Shown here piece by piece: positions 1 through 9,338 of a stretch of DNA of 64,000 bases (position 1 is its first letter; the number at the start of each line of letters is the position of its first letter). Source of the stretch: Bacteroidota bacterium (GTDB lineage Bacteria; Bacteroidota; Bacteroidia; Bacteroidales; Paludibacteraceae); assembly GCA_017860295.1 (NCBI GenBank), contig JAFNAS010000007.1, positions 62,001 through 126,000 on the forward strand, in the 5' to 3' direction. The translations under genes and the position numbers were made by a program. Under the pieces are notes generated by a model. It was not told the DNA's origin. It searched no databases and worked only from the letters and a program-made list of their open reading frames with translations.

Positions 1-213
1 TTTACAGCTTATGCCGTTCTGACAACAACAAAGATCGACGATACGCCGATTCTCGATCTGGGGGAATTCAATTTTCCGCATCACAAATATATGTTGGGTG
101 TTTATAGCCACATCATCGTGTTGGTGGTGGGTTACATTGCCAGCCTCTTCTTCAAATCGGAACCGGCTGACGAGCACCTGACCATTTATGGGTATATAAA
201 AAGCAAAAAATAA
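1..213 (+). CDS. Sodium:solute symporter, C-terminal fragment (5' truncated)
   Basis: The first 213 bases read as an open frame of 70 residues ending in TAA, with no start inside the window, so this is the tail of a gene that begins upstream. It contains one clear membrane helix (about residues 37-51, ending GYIASLFF) followed by a short charged tail. The pattern of a last helix with an aromatic glycine-rich end and a polar tail is typical of SSS-family sodium/sugar symporters, and a full SSS symporter is encoded at 29971. It would supply substrate to the acid-sugar cassette that follows. The assignment rests on a short segment, so another polytopic transporter cannot be excluded. Confidence 0.5.
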   Translation, partial: FTAYAVLTTTKIDDTPILDLGEFNFPHHKYMLGVYSHIIVLVVGYIASLFFKSEPADEHLTIYGYIKSKK

Positions 214-293
214 ATTTCAATGTTGAAACTTGTGATCGTTCAAACGTTGTGTCGGTTCAACGATTACACATTCAAAGCATAAACGACTCTCTA

Positions 294-1442
294 ATGAATT
301 CTGTAGTTTTACAACAACCGGGAACCATTGTTTTCGGAGAAAATAGTATACAACAACTGGTCGAATGCCGGTTTATTACATCATCCGAGCAAATATTAAT
401 GCTGGTTGCCACTCCTCTTTTAGGGGCGTTGGCACCTTCTGTTGACGCTATTAAAGCTTCCGGCAAAAAGGTGGAAGTGGTGGAATATAATTTTCCCGGA
501 GAACCTACCTTTGCACAATTCGATACATTACTGACAATTTCGGAAAAGTTCAACCCCGATTGCATTATCGGCATAGGGGGCGGTAGCGTTCTCGATTGCG
601 CAAAATTGTTGGCTGCGCTTACCGGAAATACTCAAAAACTGGCGGAAGTAGTTGGTATCGGTATTCTCAATGGTCGTACACGTAAATTGATTTGTGTGCC
701 GACTACATCGGGAACCGGCAGCGAAATGTCGCCCAATGCTATTCTGCTCAACGAAGCAACTTTGGCAAAAAGCGGTATCATCAGTCCCTATCTTGTTCCG
801 GATGCCTGCTTTATCGATCCGGTACTGACGGCTTCATTGCCTGCAAAACTGACTGCCGAAACGGGTATGGATGCTCTTTCGCACTGCATCGAGGCATTTA
901 CCAATAAGTTTGCCCATCCGGCAGTCGATACGTATGCATTGAAAGGAATTGAGCTGATAGCGGCAAACCTTCAATGTGCCTGCGAAAACGGGAAAGACAT
1001 GGAAGCCCGTGCCGCTTTGGCGCTGGGATCGATGTACGGAGGCTTGTGTCTGGGTCCGGTCAATACTTCGGCCATTCATGCTTTGTCGTATGGTTTGGGA
1101 GGAAAATTCCATGTACCGCACGGCTTGGCCAATGCCATCCTGATGCCAGAAGTCCTCCGTTTCAATATGATGGCATCGCTTGAGCGTCATGCGCGGCTTG
1201 CACTGGCGTTGGGCGTAGAAAAGCAATCGACTGATGAGGCTACAGCGTTGGCAGGTATCGAAAAGATTGCTGCTATATCAAAAGCATGCGGCATCCCGCA
1301 ACATTTGTCGGAGATTGGCATCGGCAAAGAAGACTTGTCCGAACTGGCCGATATTGCCATGAACGTGACCCGATTGCTGAAGAACAATCCGCGTGAAGTA
1401 ACCAAAGCGGATGCAATAGAAATTTATACGAAACTATTATAA
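294..1442 (+). CDS. Iron-containing alcohol dehydrogenase
   Basis: A 382-residue cytoplasmic NAD(P)-dependent dehydrogenase of the group III iron-dependent alcohol dehydrogenase family. The nucleotide-binding GGGS motif is at residues 95-98 and the family motif TTSGTGSE starts at 137. The metal ligands are visible as D193, H197, H262 and H276. I chose the ATG at 294 because the protein then begins in the usual family N-terminus (NSVVLQQPGTIVFGEN); an in-frame GTG at 249 would add 15 unlikely residues. It lies directly before pdxA2 and a DUF1537 kinase, so a role in reducing or oxidising an aldehyde or alcohol intermediate of acid-sugar breakdown is likely. The substrate (lactaldehyde, glycolaldehyde or a hydroxy acid) cannot be read from the sequence. 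Confidence 0.9.
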   Translation: MNSVVLQQPGTIVFGENSIQQLVECRFITSSEQILMLVATPLLGALAPSVDAIKASGKKVEVVEYNFPGEPTFAQFDTLLTISEKFNPDCIIGIGGGSVLDCAKLLAALTGNTQKLAEVVGIGILNGRTRKLICVPTTSGTGSEMSPNAILLNEATLAKSGIISPYLVPDACFIDPVLTASLPAKLTAETGMDALSHCIEAFTNKFAHPAVDTYALKGIELIAANLQCACENGKDMEARAALALGSMYGGLCLGPVNTSAIHALSYGLGGKFHVPHGLANAILMPEVLRFNMMASLERHARLALALGVEKQSTDEATALAGIEKIAAISKACGIPQHLSEIGIGKEDLSELADIAMNVTRLLKNNPREVTKADAIEIYTKLL

Positions 1443-1533
1443 CGTGTAACCGTTGAATCGAGTAATCGTTAAGTAGTGAGGCTGCAGATTGACGATTAAA
1501 CGATCAACAATTGAACCATTAAACAAAGGTTTT

Positions 1534-2562
1534 ATGAACCCGATTATAGGAATTAGCATGGGCGATCCCGCCGGGATTGGTCCTGAAATATGTATCAAAG
1601 CGCTGTCGGATGCTACTGTTTACGAACGTTGCCGTCCGGTGGTGATTGGTGATGCGGCCGTGATGGCTCAGGCTGCCACACTGTTGAATGCTCCGCTCAA
1701 GGTAAATGCAATCGAAAAAATTGCCGATGCAACCTTTGCTTTCGGAACGGTGGACGTGTACGATCTGAAGAACGTTACTCTTTCGGAACTCAAGCCGGGT
1801 GAAGTGTCGGCTATGGCGGGGAATGCTGCTTTCGAGGCTGTGCATAAAGTGATTGAACTGGCTTTGGCCAACGAAGTGGATGCTACGGTTACCGCTCCCA
1901 TCAACAAAGAGTCGATTCACAAAGCAGGGCACCATTTTTCGGGTCATACCGAAATTTATGCTCATTATACCAATACAGCCAAATATGCCATGTTGCTGGC
2001 CGATGATAACCTGCGCGTGATTCATGCCACTACGCACGTTTCGCTGCGTCAGGCGTGTGATTTGTGCAAGAAAGAGCGTGTACTGGAGGTTATTTCTCTG
2101 TTAAACGATGCGTGTGTGCAGTTCGGTCTTGAAAAACCACGTATTGCCGTAGCGGGATTGAATCCGCATGCCGGCGAAAACGGACTTTTCGGTGATGAAG
2201 AGATTAATGAAATTATACCAGCCATTAAAGAGGCGAATGCCAAAGGCTATAACGTGGAAGGTCCGATTCCTCCCGACACCATTTTTGTGAAAGCTGTTCA
2301 GGGAAAATATGACGGTTGTGTGGTGATGTATCACGATCAGGGGCATATTCCTTTCAAACTGGAAGGGTTTCAGTGGGACAACGAAAAACAAACCATGAAA
2401 AGTGTTAAGGGTGTGAATATTACCCTTGGTTTGCCGATCATCCGTACTTCGGTTGATCATGGTACGGCGTTTGAAATTGCAGGCAAGGGTATTGCTTCGC
2501 CCGATGCCATGCTGGTAGCGTTGGATTATGCGATTTTGATGGCTAAAAACAGAAAAAAATGA
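1534..2562 (+). CDS. pdxA2: PdxA2-type 4-phospho-acid-sugar dehydrogenase
   Basis: A 342-residue PdxA-family NAD-dependent dehydrogenase. The N-terminal signature GISMGDPAGIGPE is at residues 6-18, and metal-binding histidines are visible in GHTE (H138), LNPHAGE and YHDQGH (H267). Classical PdxA acts in vitamin B6 synthesis. When paired with a DUF1537 kinase, PdxA2 proteins are known to oxidise and decarboxylate 4-phospho-D-threonate or 4-phospho-D-erythronate to dihydroxyacetone phosphate. The stop codon overlaps the ATG of the kinase gene (ATGA), so the two are translationally coupled. This favours the catabolic reading over B6 synthesis. I chose the ATG at 1534 because an earlier in-frame start would add 15 residues without homology. 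The exact acid sugar is not determined. Confidence 0.85.
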   Translation: MNPIIGISMGDPAGIGPEICIKALSDATVYERCRPVVIGDAAVMAQAATLLNAPLKVNAIEKIADATFAFGTVDVYDLKNVTLSELKPGEVSAMAGNAAFEAVHKVIELALANEVDATVTAPINKESIHKAGHHFSGHTEIYAHYTNTAKYAMLLADDNLRVIHATTHVSLRQACDLCKKERVLEVISLLNDACVQFGLEKPRIAVAGLNPHAGENGLFGDEEINEIIPAIKEANAKGYNVEGPIPPDTIFVKAVQGKYDGCVVMYHDQGHIPFKLEGFQWDNEKQTMKSVKGVNITLGLPIIRTSVDHGTAFEIAGKGIASPDAMLVALDYAILMAKNRKK

Positions 2563-3737
2563 TAACGGTAATTGCAGATGACTTGACGGGGGCGGCCGAA
2601 ATTGCAGGTGTATGCTTGCGCTATGGGCTGAAAGTTGCGTTCGGACTTGATTCTGTGCCAGAAGAACTTGCCGACGTAATGGTGATTGCTACAGATAGTC
2701 GGTCGGGAACAATTGATGGAGCTTATCGTATTCACCGCCTGATGGCAACAAAAGCACTAACGGCCGATAATACTCTTGTTTTTAAGAAGGTAGACTCCGT
2801 TCTGCGGGGCTATGTTGTGCAGGAGCTTAAGGCTTTAATGACGGTATCGGGCAAGTCGAAAGTGCTTCTTCAGCCTTCCAATCCCGTTGCGGGGCGTTGC
2901 ATTCGCGAGGGTAAATATTTTGTGGAAGAGACGTTGCTCGAAAATACCGGTTTTTCTTCCGATCCTGATTTTCCGGCCGATACTTCGGACATAACCGATC
3001 TGCTAAACCAAAGGGCTTTGGTGGGAGAAAAGATTAACCAGTATCCCATCATTACTGGGCGTGTTGTCGACTTTCGTGAGAAAGCGTTCTATGTGCCCGA
3101 CTGCAATTCGGTAGAAGAACTTGGATTGCCTCTTGTTAACTGGGATCCGGATGTTTTACTGGCTGGTAGTGCCGCGTTTTTTGAACAGGTCTTGCTGAAG
3201 ATTACCGGAGCCACAAAAGCGAATAACAATCCTAAAATAAATATATCATCGGCTTTTTTAATTGTTTGTGGAACAGCGCATCCTCAGGGACAGCGATTTT
3301 TAGAACGTCTTAAAACTGAAGCTGGTTGCCCGATTTGTTATTTTCCGTCACAATTCTTGCAGGAAAAAATCTCGGAAGGAGAATTCTCCCGTTGGGCCAA
3401 ATCATTGATTCCCGACTGGAAATGGAGCAATAAAATGGCGGTTTCCGTTTCTCAGTCTAAGGTCTCGTTCCCGGGAAGCTCTTCTTTGTTGCGTTTGCGT
3501 ATGGATGAGGTGGTTGCCGAACTGGTGAAGAATTGCCCGGTGCAGGAGTTGTTGATCGAAGGAGGAGCAACTGCTTACAGTGTGTTGAACTACCTGAAGT
3601 GGAAAACGCTGATTCCCGAACAGGAACTCGAACCCGGCGTGGTGCGTATGCGGGTAGGACGGAAGCCATCGCTTTATCTTACCATCAAACCGGGGAGCTA
3701 TTCCTGGCCATCGGGAATTGCCGGCATAAAGGATTGA
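2559..3737 (+). CDS. Four-carbon acid sugar kinase (DUF1537 family)
   Basis: A 392-residue protein of the DUF1537 family, established as ATP-dependent kinases of D-threonate, D-erythronate, 3-oxo-isoapionate and related acid sugars. The substrate domain opens with the family motif IADDLTGAAEIAG and continues with TDSRSG and QPSNPVAGR. The C-terminal nucleotide-binding domain carries IEGGATAY and the late KPGSYSWPSG segment. It overlaps pdxA2 by four bases. Kinase and PdxA2 together would convert an acid sugar to its 4-phosphate and then to a triose phosphate. The following gene is an RG-II-type polygalacturonase, so the acid may derive from an RG-II sugar such as apiose, but that link is inference. 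Confidence 0.88.
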   Translation: MITVIADDLTGAAEIAGVCLRYGLKVAFGLDSVPEELADVMVIATDSRSGTIDGAYRIHRLMATKALTADNTLVFKKVDSVLRGYVVQELKALMTVSGKSKVLLQPSNPVAGRCIREGKYFVEETLLENTGFSSDPDFPADTSDITDLLNQRALVGEKINQYPIITGRVVDFREKAFYVPDCNSVEELGLPLVNWDPDVLLAGSAAFFEQVLLKITGATKANNNPKINISSAFLIVCGTAHPQGQRFLERLKTEAGCPICYFPSQFLQEKISEGEFSRWAKSLIPDWKWSNKMAVSVSQSKVSFPGSSSLLRLRMDEVVAELVKNCPVQELLIEGGATAYSVLNYLKWKTLIPEQELEPGVVRMRVGRKPSLYLTIKPGSYSWPSGIAGIKD

Positions 3738-3787
3738 TATTTTTTTGATACAGATGGAATCTTGAAATTTTTGAACTTGAAATAATA

Positions 3788-5374
3788 ATGAGAAAACTAC
3801 TGACAATTTGTCTGTTGGCCTTGTCTGTGCAATGGGCTGTTGCCGAGGTTGTAGACATGCAGAAAGCCGGTGCCGTGGCCGACGGCAAAACTCTCAATAC
3901 GGCAGTGATTAAGAAAACCATCGATCGGTTGGCGGCACATGGCGGCGGAACGCTCTTCTTTCCGGCAGGAACCTATCTGACCGGTCCCATTGTGTTGAAA
4001 AGCAATATTACCATCGATATAGAATCGGGAGCAACAATCCAATTTTCAACAAACTATGACGATTATCTTCCTTTTGTCGAAATGCGTTACGAAGGGGTGG
4101 TGATGAAGAGTTTCTCTCCACTGTTTTATGCTTACGGTCAGGAGAATATCACGATTAAAGGACGTGGTAAAATCGACGGAAACGGACAGGCGTGGTGGAA
4201 TGCCGTTTGGGCGCTTGAAGGTGCCAAAAAAGATGAAGCGCTGGCAGCCCGCGTGCAAAAATACCGTGCGCTTTGGGATAAAGAAAATCCTGATTTCCAG
4301 ATCGAAGCTAATTCTGATTGGAAAGGAACGCTGGCAAAGAAATTCTTTCGCCCGTCGTTTATCCAGTTTTACAAAAGCAAAAATATTCGCATTGAGGGAG
4401 TTACGTTGGTAAACTCTCCATTTTGGACGGTCAATCCCGAGTTTTGCGAAAATATAACGGTCGATGGAATTACGATCAATAACCCCTATTCTCCCAATAC
4501 CGACGGAATCAACCCGTCGTCGTGCAAAAATGTACATATTGTCAACTGCCATATCAGCGTGGGCGACGACTGCATCACCATCAAATCGGGTCGCGATGCA
4601 CAGGGCCGCAAATACGGTGTCCCCTGCGAAAACGTCACGGTGACCAATTGCACCATGCTGGCCGGTCACGGAGGGGTAGTCATTGGCAGCGAGATGTCGG
4701 GTAGCGTGCGCAAAGTGACCATCTCCAATTGCGTGTTCGACGGGACTGACCGGGGCATCCGCATCAAATCGGTTCGTGGTCGTGGTGGCTATGTTGAAGA
4801 AGTTCGGGTGAACAATATTGTGATGAAAGATATTAAAAAAGAGGCTATTGTATTGAGTTTGTTCTACGGAAAAGCTCCGCTCGAACCGCTTTCCGAACGT
4901 ACTCCTATCTTCCGGAACATCCATATTTCGGGAATGACCGGTAGCAATGTAAATGCTGCATGTCTGGTCGAGGGAATCGAGGAAATGCCGGTGTCGGATA
5001 TCTCTTTTGAGGATATCAATTTGGATGCGAAAAGCGGATTCGATATTAGTCGAGCAAAAGATATCCGCCTGAGTAATGTGCAGGTGAATGCTCAAATAGG
5101 AGCTGCATTTAAGCTTTCGGACGTGTCGAATGCTTACCTGAGCAATGTTTCTACGTTGAACCCGGTTGCCGATAAAGCAGTGATTGAAGCCACCAATGTC
5201 TCCGACCTGTTTATCTCCGGCTGTTTTCCACAGGCAGGTAGTCGTTCGTTCCTGTCGCTTAATGGAGAAAAGAGCGACAATATCATCTTGTCGGGAAATT
5301 ATCTGAATCGGATTACGAATCCTATTGAAAAACAGGGCGATCTGAACAAAAATGCCGTTATCGTTGAAAAATAA
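3788..5374 (+). CDS. GH28 polygalacturonase, secreted
   Basis: A 528-residue right-handed beta-helix enzyme with a cleavable signal peptide (residues 1-19, ending AVA). The GH28 active-site motifs are all present: NTDG (237-240), GDD (259-261), GHGG (293-296) and RIKS (325-328), giving catalytic D239, D260 and D261, with H294, R325 and K327 binding substrate. GH28 enzymes hydrolyse alpha-1,4-galacturonan linkages, which form the RG-II backbone. It is followed after 9 bases by a BT1017-like methylesterase and then a GH95, as in the B. thetaiotaomicron RG-II locus where BT1018 is a GH28. The C-terminal third adds helix turns without further catalytic motifs. Exo versus endo action cannot be decided. 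Confidence 0.93.
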   Translation: MRKLLTICLLALSVQWAVAEVVDMQKAGAVADGKTLNTAVIKKTIDRLAAHGGGTLFFPAGTYLTGPIVLKSNITIDIESGATIQFSTNYDDYLPFVEMRYEGVVMKSFSPLFYAYGQENITIKGRGKIDGNGQAWWNAVWALEGAKKDEALAARVQKYRALWDKENPDFQIEANSDWKGTLAKKFFRPSFIQFYKSKNIRIEGVTLVNSPFWTVNPEFCENITVDGITINNPYSPNTDGINPSSCKNVHIVNCHISVGDDCITIKSGRDAQGRKYGVPCENVTVTNCTMLAGHGGVVIGSEMSGSVRKVTISNCVFDGTDRGIRIKSVRGRGGYVEEVRVNNIVMKDIKKEAIVLSLFYGKAPLEPLSERTPIFRNIHISGMTGSNVNAACLVEGIEEMPVSDISFEDINLDAKSGFDISRAKDIRLSNVQVNAQIGAAFKLSDVSNAYLSNVSTLNPVADKAVIEATNVSDLFISGCFPQAGSRSFLSLNGEKSDNIILSGNYLNRITNPIEKQGDLNKNAVIVEK

Positions 5375-5383
5375 AAGATAGAA

Positions 5384-6775
5384 ATGAAAAAATTATTGAC
5401 AGCATTTTTGGTGCTTCTGTGTGCAGCACCGCTTTTTGCTCAAACAGCCGACGAGGGCTACAGTCGTCCGTTGGTAGACGTACTGCAATCGATCGAAAAG
5501 CAGTTTCATATTCAGTTCAAGTACGACAAAAAAATGATCGACGGCAAGCAATTGCAGGGTGCCGATTGGCGTATTCGTCCCTGGAGCCTCGAAAAAACAT
5601 TACAGGCAGTGCTCTCTCCGTTCGATTATACCTATGCCGTGGATAACGGTAAATATAAGATCAAACAGTTTGAGTATGCCCGCACGACCGATCAGGAAGG
5701 GCAAGAGTTTCTTGATTATCTGAAAACACTTTATGCGGATAAGGCAGGCTGGGAACAACGTAAAGCAGAGTTGAAATCGTGTATGCGGGACGCCTTGCGT
5801 TTTCCGGGGCTGATTCCTGCCAAGCCTGCTTCTAAAGTTATTCTGACACCTAAGCGCAAATACGACGGCTACACGGTTGAGAACTTTGCCATCGAAACAT
5901 TGCCGGGAGTGTATGTTTGCGGGTCGATATATAAACCGGCAAAAGTGAAGGGTAAATGCCCCGTTATGCTAAATCCCAATGGTCACTTCGGTGACGGACG
6001 TTACCGTGCCGATCAGCAAAAACGTTGTGCCATGGAGGCTCGCATGGGCATTATTGCTGCCGACTGGGACCTCTTTGCCTGGGGTGAAAGCCTTTTGCAG
6101 TTCGATGGAACCATGCATCGTATGAGTGTGGCTCAAAGTATCCAGACGCTCAATACCATTCGGGTGCTCGACTATTTGCTGACAATGAAAGAGGCAGATC
6201 CGAAGCGTGTCGGCATTACCGGCGGATCGGGTGGTGGTAGCATGACCATGCTGGTGTCGGCCATCGATGACCGTATTACGCTGAGCGTACCCGTGGTGAT
6301 GCTCTCTTCTCATTTCGTCGGCGGATGTCCCTGCGAAAGTGGTATGCCGACCCATCTTTGCGGCAACCGAACCAACAATGCCGAAGTGGCTGCCATGTTT
6401 GCACCTAAACCTTTGTTGACCATCACGGATGGGAAGGATTGGTCGAACACGGTTCCTACGCTCGAATATCCTTTTTTACAGCGGACCTATGGATTTTATG
6501 GTGCAGAAAAGCAGGTTGAGAATGTTCATCTTCCGGCTGAAGGCCACGACTATGGCTTTTCGAAACGTAAAGCCATGTACGAATTTGTCGCAAGAAATTT
6601 TGGGCTGAATATCAATGTGTTGAAAAATGCTTCCGGTGCGTTTGATGAAAGCAAGGTGACCATTGAAAAGGAACCGCAAATGTATGCTTTTGGTACAAAA
6701 GGGGAGAACCTTCCAGCCAATGCCATTAAGGGCAAAGATGCGTTGATGGCGATGCTGAAGAAAGTCGGATTTTGA
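5384..6775 (+). CDS. BT1017-like pectin methylesterase: STN-like domain plus alpha/beta hydrolase
   Basis: A 463-residue secreted esterase with a signal peptide at residues 1-20. Residues 28-95 resemble the short STN domain of secretins and TonB receptors (VDVLQSIEKQF, then a YKIKQ strand). Residues about 140-410 form an alpha/beta hydrolase with the nucleophile elbow GGSGGGS at 280-286 (Ser282), a likely acid at Asp349 and a likely His at 388 (AEGHDYG). Annotation pipelines often call such proteins acetylxylan esterase. In RG-II loci the corresponding B. thetaiotaomicron protein, BT1017, removes methyl esters from galacturonate. The position between GH28 and GH95 supports that role. Acetylesterase activity remains an alternative. 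Confidence 0.75.
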   Translation: MKKLLTAFLVLLCAAPLFAQTADEGYSRPLVDVLQSIEKQFHIQFKYDKKMIDGKQLQGADWRIRPWSLEKTLQAVLSPFDYTYAVDNGKYKIKQFEYARTTDQEGQEFLDYLKTLYADKAGWEQRKAELKSCMRDALRFPGLIPAKPASKVILTPKRKYDGYTVENFAIETLPGVYVCGSIYKPAKVKGKCPVMLNPNGHFGDGRYRADQQKRCAMEARMGIIAADWDLFAWGESLLQFDGTMHRMSVAQSIQTLNTIRVLDYLLTMKEADPKRVGITGGSGGGSMTMLVSAIDDRITLSVPVVMLSSHFVGGCPCESGMPTHLCGNRTNNAEVAAMFAPKPLLTITDGKDWSNTVPTLEYPFLQRTYGFYGAEKQVENVHLPAEGHDYGFSKRKAMYEFVARNFGLNINVLKNASGAFDESKVTIEKEPQMYAFGTKGENLPANAIKGKDALMAMLKKVGF

Positions 6776-6816
6776 GGCGTTTTGTCCCGTAAACACAGTA
6801 AAAATTTTAATCAGCT

Positions 6817-9267
6817 ATGAATAAGCGCTTTTTATTGACTCTTTTATTTTCGGCTGTGTCATTGTCGGCACTTTTTGCTGCCGGTGATAACCCGATGGTT
6901 CTTTGGTACGACAAACCGGCAGCCGATTGGAATGGTGCCTTGCCGGTAGGAAACGGACGGTTGGGAGCCATGATTTTCGGTAATCCGGCAGTGGAGCGCA
7001 TCCAGTTGAACGAGGGCACGGTATGGGCAGGTTCGCCAAACAACAATGCAAATCCCAATGCAAAAGAGGCTTTGCCGAATGTTCGTCAGCTGATTTTTGA
7101 AGGAAAATATGCAGAGGCGCAAAAGATTGCTGACGAAAAGATTATGTCACATACCAATTCCGGAATGCCTTACCAGTCGATGGGTGATTTTTATCTTTCG
7201 TTTCCGGGGCATAACCAGTATTCCGACTATCACCGAGATTTGAATATCAGTACGGCAATAAGTTCAGTCTCTTACAAAGTGAACGGAGTGACCTTCTGCC
7301 GTGAGATTTTTTCTTCGTTTACCGATCAGGTCATAATTGTGAGGTTGACGGCCGATAAACCCGGAAGTATTTCGTGTAATGGCATCATTACCACGCCACA
7401 TCAAAAGTATACTATCGTAGGCAAGGATAATGTACTGATGCTTTCAGGAACCACCGAAACTCATGAAGGTCAAAGTGGAAAAGTGCGTTTTTGTACCCAA
7501 ATTAAACCTAAAGTCATTGGAGGGAGTTGTTCTGTAAAAGAGGGTGTTATTGCCATAGAAAAAGCAGATGAAGTTATCTTCTATATTTCGATGGCGACCA
7601 ATTTTACCGATTACAAAACCTTGTCGACCGATGAGGTAGGCAAGTGTGCCGGTTTCCTCAATAAAGCAATGACTCTGCCATACGGTGTTGCCAAACAGCA
7701 GCATACGGCTTTTTATAAGAAGCTCTTTGATCGAGTTGATCTGAACCTTGGCTCGAACGAAGCAATTAACGATCCGACGGATGTGCGCGTGAAACGATTC
7801 GGATCCCGTTTCGATCCGCAGTTGGCGGCGCTCTATTTTCAGTTCGGGCGCTACCTGTTGATCTCCTGTTCGCAACCTGGTGGACAACCGGCAACGTTGC
7901 AGGGTCTTTGGAACGAACAAATTTTGCCGTCGTGGGATAGCAAATATACTACGAATATCAATCTGGAGATGAACTATTGGCCTGCCGAGGTGGCTAATCT
8001 GACCGAGATGCAGGAACCGTTTATTCAACTGATTCGTGAAGTTTCAGTAACGGGAAAAGATGCTGCCCACATCATGTATGGTGCCCGTGGCTGGGTATTG
8101 CACCACAACACCGACATCTGGCGCATTACCGGCGCCGTGGATCATGCAGCATCGGGCATGTGGCTGGCCGGAGGAGCCTGGACATCGCAGCACTTGTGGG
8201 AAAAATATCTGTATGAAGGGGATAAAGCCTACTTGGAATCGGTTTATCCGATTATGAAAGATGCCGCCCGTTTCTTTATCGACTGTATGATTCCCGATCC
8301 AAAGGAAGGGTATTTGGTAGTGGTACCGTCGGTCTCTCCCGAAAATGTACACGTGCCCGACCGTAAATCGACCATTGCTTCCGGGTGTACCATGGATAAC
8401 CAGTTGGTATTCGATCTTTATTCCAATGTGATACGTGCTGCCGAGATTTTGGGTAAAGACAACGCTTTTTCCGATTCGCTGAAAGTACTTCGGAACAAAA
8501 TTTCACCGATGCGAATCGGTCGATTCGGCCAGCTGCAAGAGTGGCAGCAGGATTGGGACGACCCGGCGGATGTACACCGTCATGCTTCGCATCTGTATGG
8601 TGTTTTTCCCAGCAACGAAATATCTCCGTATCGTACTCCCGAACTTTTCGATGCGGCGCGTACCTCTTTGATCCATCGGGGCGATATCTCTACCGGGTGG
8701 GCCATGGCCTGGCGTATCTGCATGTGGGCTCGCTTTCTCGATGGCGATCATGCCTATAAGCTGCTGACTAACCAGCTCGATTTGGTTTCGAACGAAAAGA
8801 AAAAGGGCGGGACCTATCCCAACCTCTTTGACGCTCACCCGCCTTTTCAGATTGATGGTAATTTTGGATGTACTGCTGGTATTGCCGAAATGTTGGTGCA
8901 GAGTCACGACGGATTTATCTTTTTGTTACCCGCTTTGCCATCAGTATGGAAGGACGGTTTTGTTAAAGGACTGAGGGTTCGTGGTGGTTTTGAGATCGAT
9001 ATGAGCTGGAAAAATAGTCAGGTAGAGACGCTTACCGTTTATTCTTCGTTGGGAGGTAATTGTCGGTTGCGGGTAAAAACTCCTTTAAAGGGAAAAGGCA
9101 TTAAACTGGCAAAAGGCGTGAATTCAAATCCTTTGTTTTCTGTTCCTGAGATTCCAAAACCGATTGTTTCGTCCGAAGCTCATTTGAATAAGATGGTGCT
9201 TGCCGATACTTTCCTGTATGATTTGAAAACGGAAGCCGACAAAACCTACACACTGCGCATTAAATAA
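6817..9267 (+). CDS. GH95 alpha-L-fucosidase / alpha-L-galactosidase
   Basis: An 816-residue secreted protein with a signal peptide (about residues 1-21). The N-terminal beta-domain begins with the classic GH95 start (LWYDKPAADWNGALPVGNGR, then QLNEGTVWAG). The (alpha/alpha)6 catalytic domain carries the NTDIWR segment and the late block QIDGNFGCTAGIAEML. GH95 inverting enzymes release L-fucose or L-galactose; in RG-II degradation a GH95 (BT1010) removes terminal L-galactose from side chain A. Fucose against galactose preference cannot be told from what I can see. A strong terminator follows at 9304, so this gene likely closes the first transcription unit of the locus. Confidence 0.92.
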   Translation: MNKRFLLTLLFSAVSLSALFAAGDNPMVLWYDKPAADWNGALPVGNGRLGAMIFGNPAVERIQLNEGTVWAGSPNNNANPNAKEALPNVRQLIFEGKYAEAQKIADEKIMSHTNSGMPYQSMGDFYLSFPGHNQYSDYHRDLNISTAISSVSYKVNGVTFCREIFSSFTDQVIIVRLTADKPGSISCNGIITTPHQKYTIVGKDNVLMLSGTTETHEGQSGKVRFCTQIKPKVIGGSCSVKEGVIAIEKADEVIFYISMATNFTDYKTLSTDEVGKCAGFLNKAMTLPYGVAKQQHTAFYKKLFDRVDLNLGSNEAINDPTDVRVKRFGSRFDPQLAALYFQFGRYLLISCSQPGGQPATLQGLWNEQILPSWDSKYTTNINLEMNYWPAEVANLTEMQEPFIQLIREVSVTGKDAAHIMYGARGWVLHHNTDIWRITGAVDHAASGMWLAGGAWTSQHLWEKYLYEGDKAYLESVYPIMKDAARFFIDCMIPDPKEGYLVVVPSVSPENVHVPDRKSTIASGCTMDNQLVFDLYSNVIRAAEILGKDNAFSDSLKVLRNKISPMRIGRFGQLQEWQQDWDDPADVHRHASHLYGVFPSNEISPYRTPELFDAARTSLIHRGDISTGWAMAWRICMWARFLDGDHAYKLLTNQLDLVSNEKKKGGTYPNLFDAHPPFQIDGNFGCTAGIAEMLVQSHDGFIFLLPALPSVWKDGFVKGLRVRGGFEIDMSWKNSQVETLTVYSSLGGNCRLRVKTPLKGKGIKLAKGVNSNPLFSVPEIPKPIVSSEAHLNKMVLADTFLYDLKTEADKTYTLRIK

Positions 9268-9303
9268 AAGCGTTGTATAGATTATAGTTTAGTTAGATTG
9301 ATG

Positions 9304-9338
9304 AAAAAACCGGAAGCGCATATTGCTCCGGTTTTTTT
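9304..9338 (+). terminator. Rho-independent terminator after GH95
   Basis: An A-rich left arm with CCGGA, AGC, a short loop, then GCT and CCGG followed by seven T form a GC-rich stem with one bulged A and a T tract. It lies 36 bases after the GH95 stop codon and separates this gene from the long susC leader. Confidence 0.85.

Noticed and set aside
1534-2562. Vitamin B6 biosynthesis pdxA
   Set aside because: The four-base overlap with a DUF1537 kinase and the lack of other B6 genes favour the catabolic PdxA2 role.
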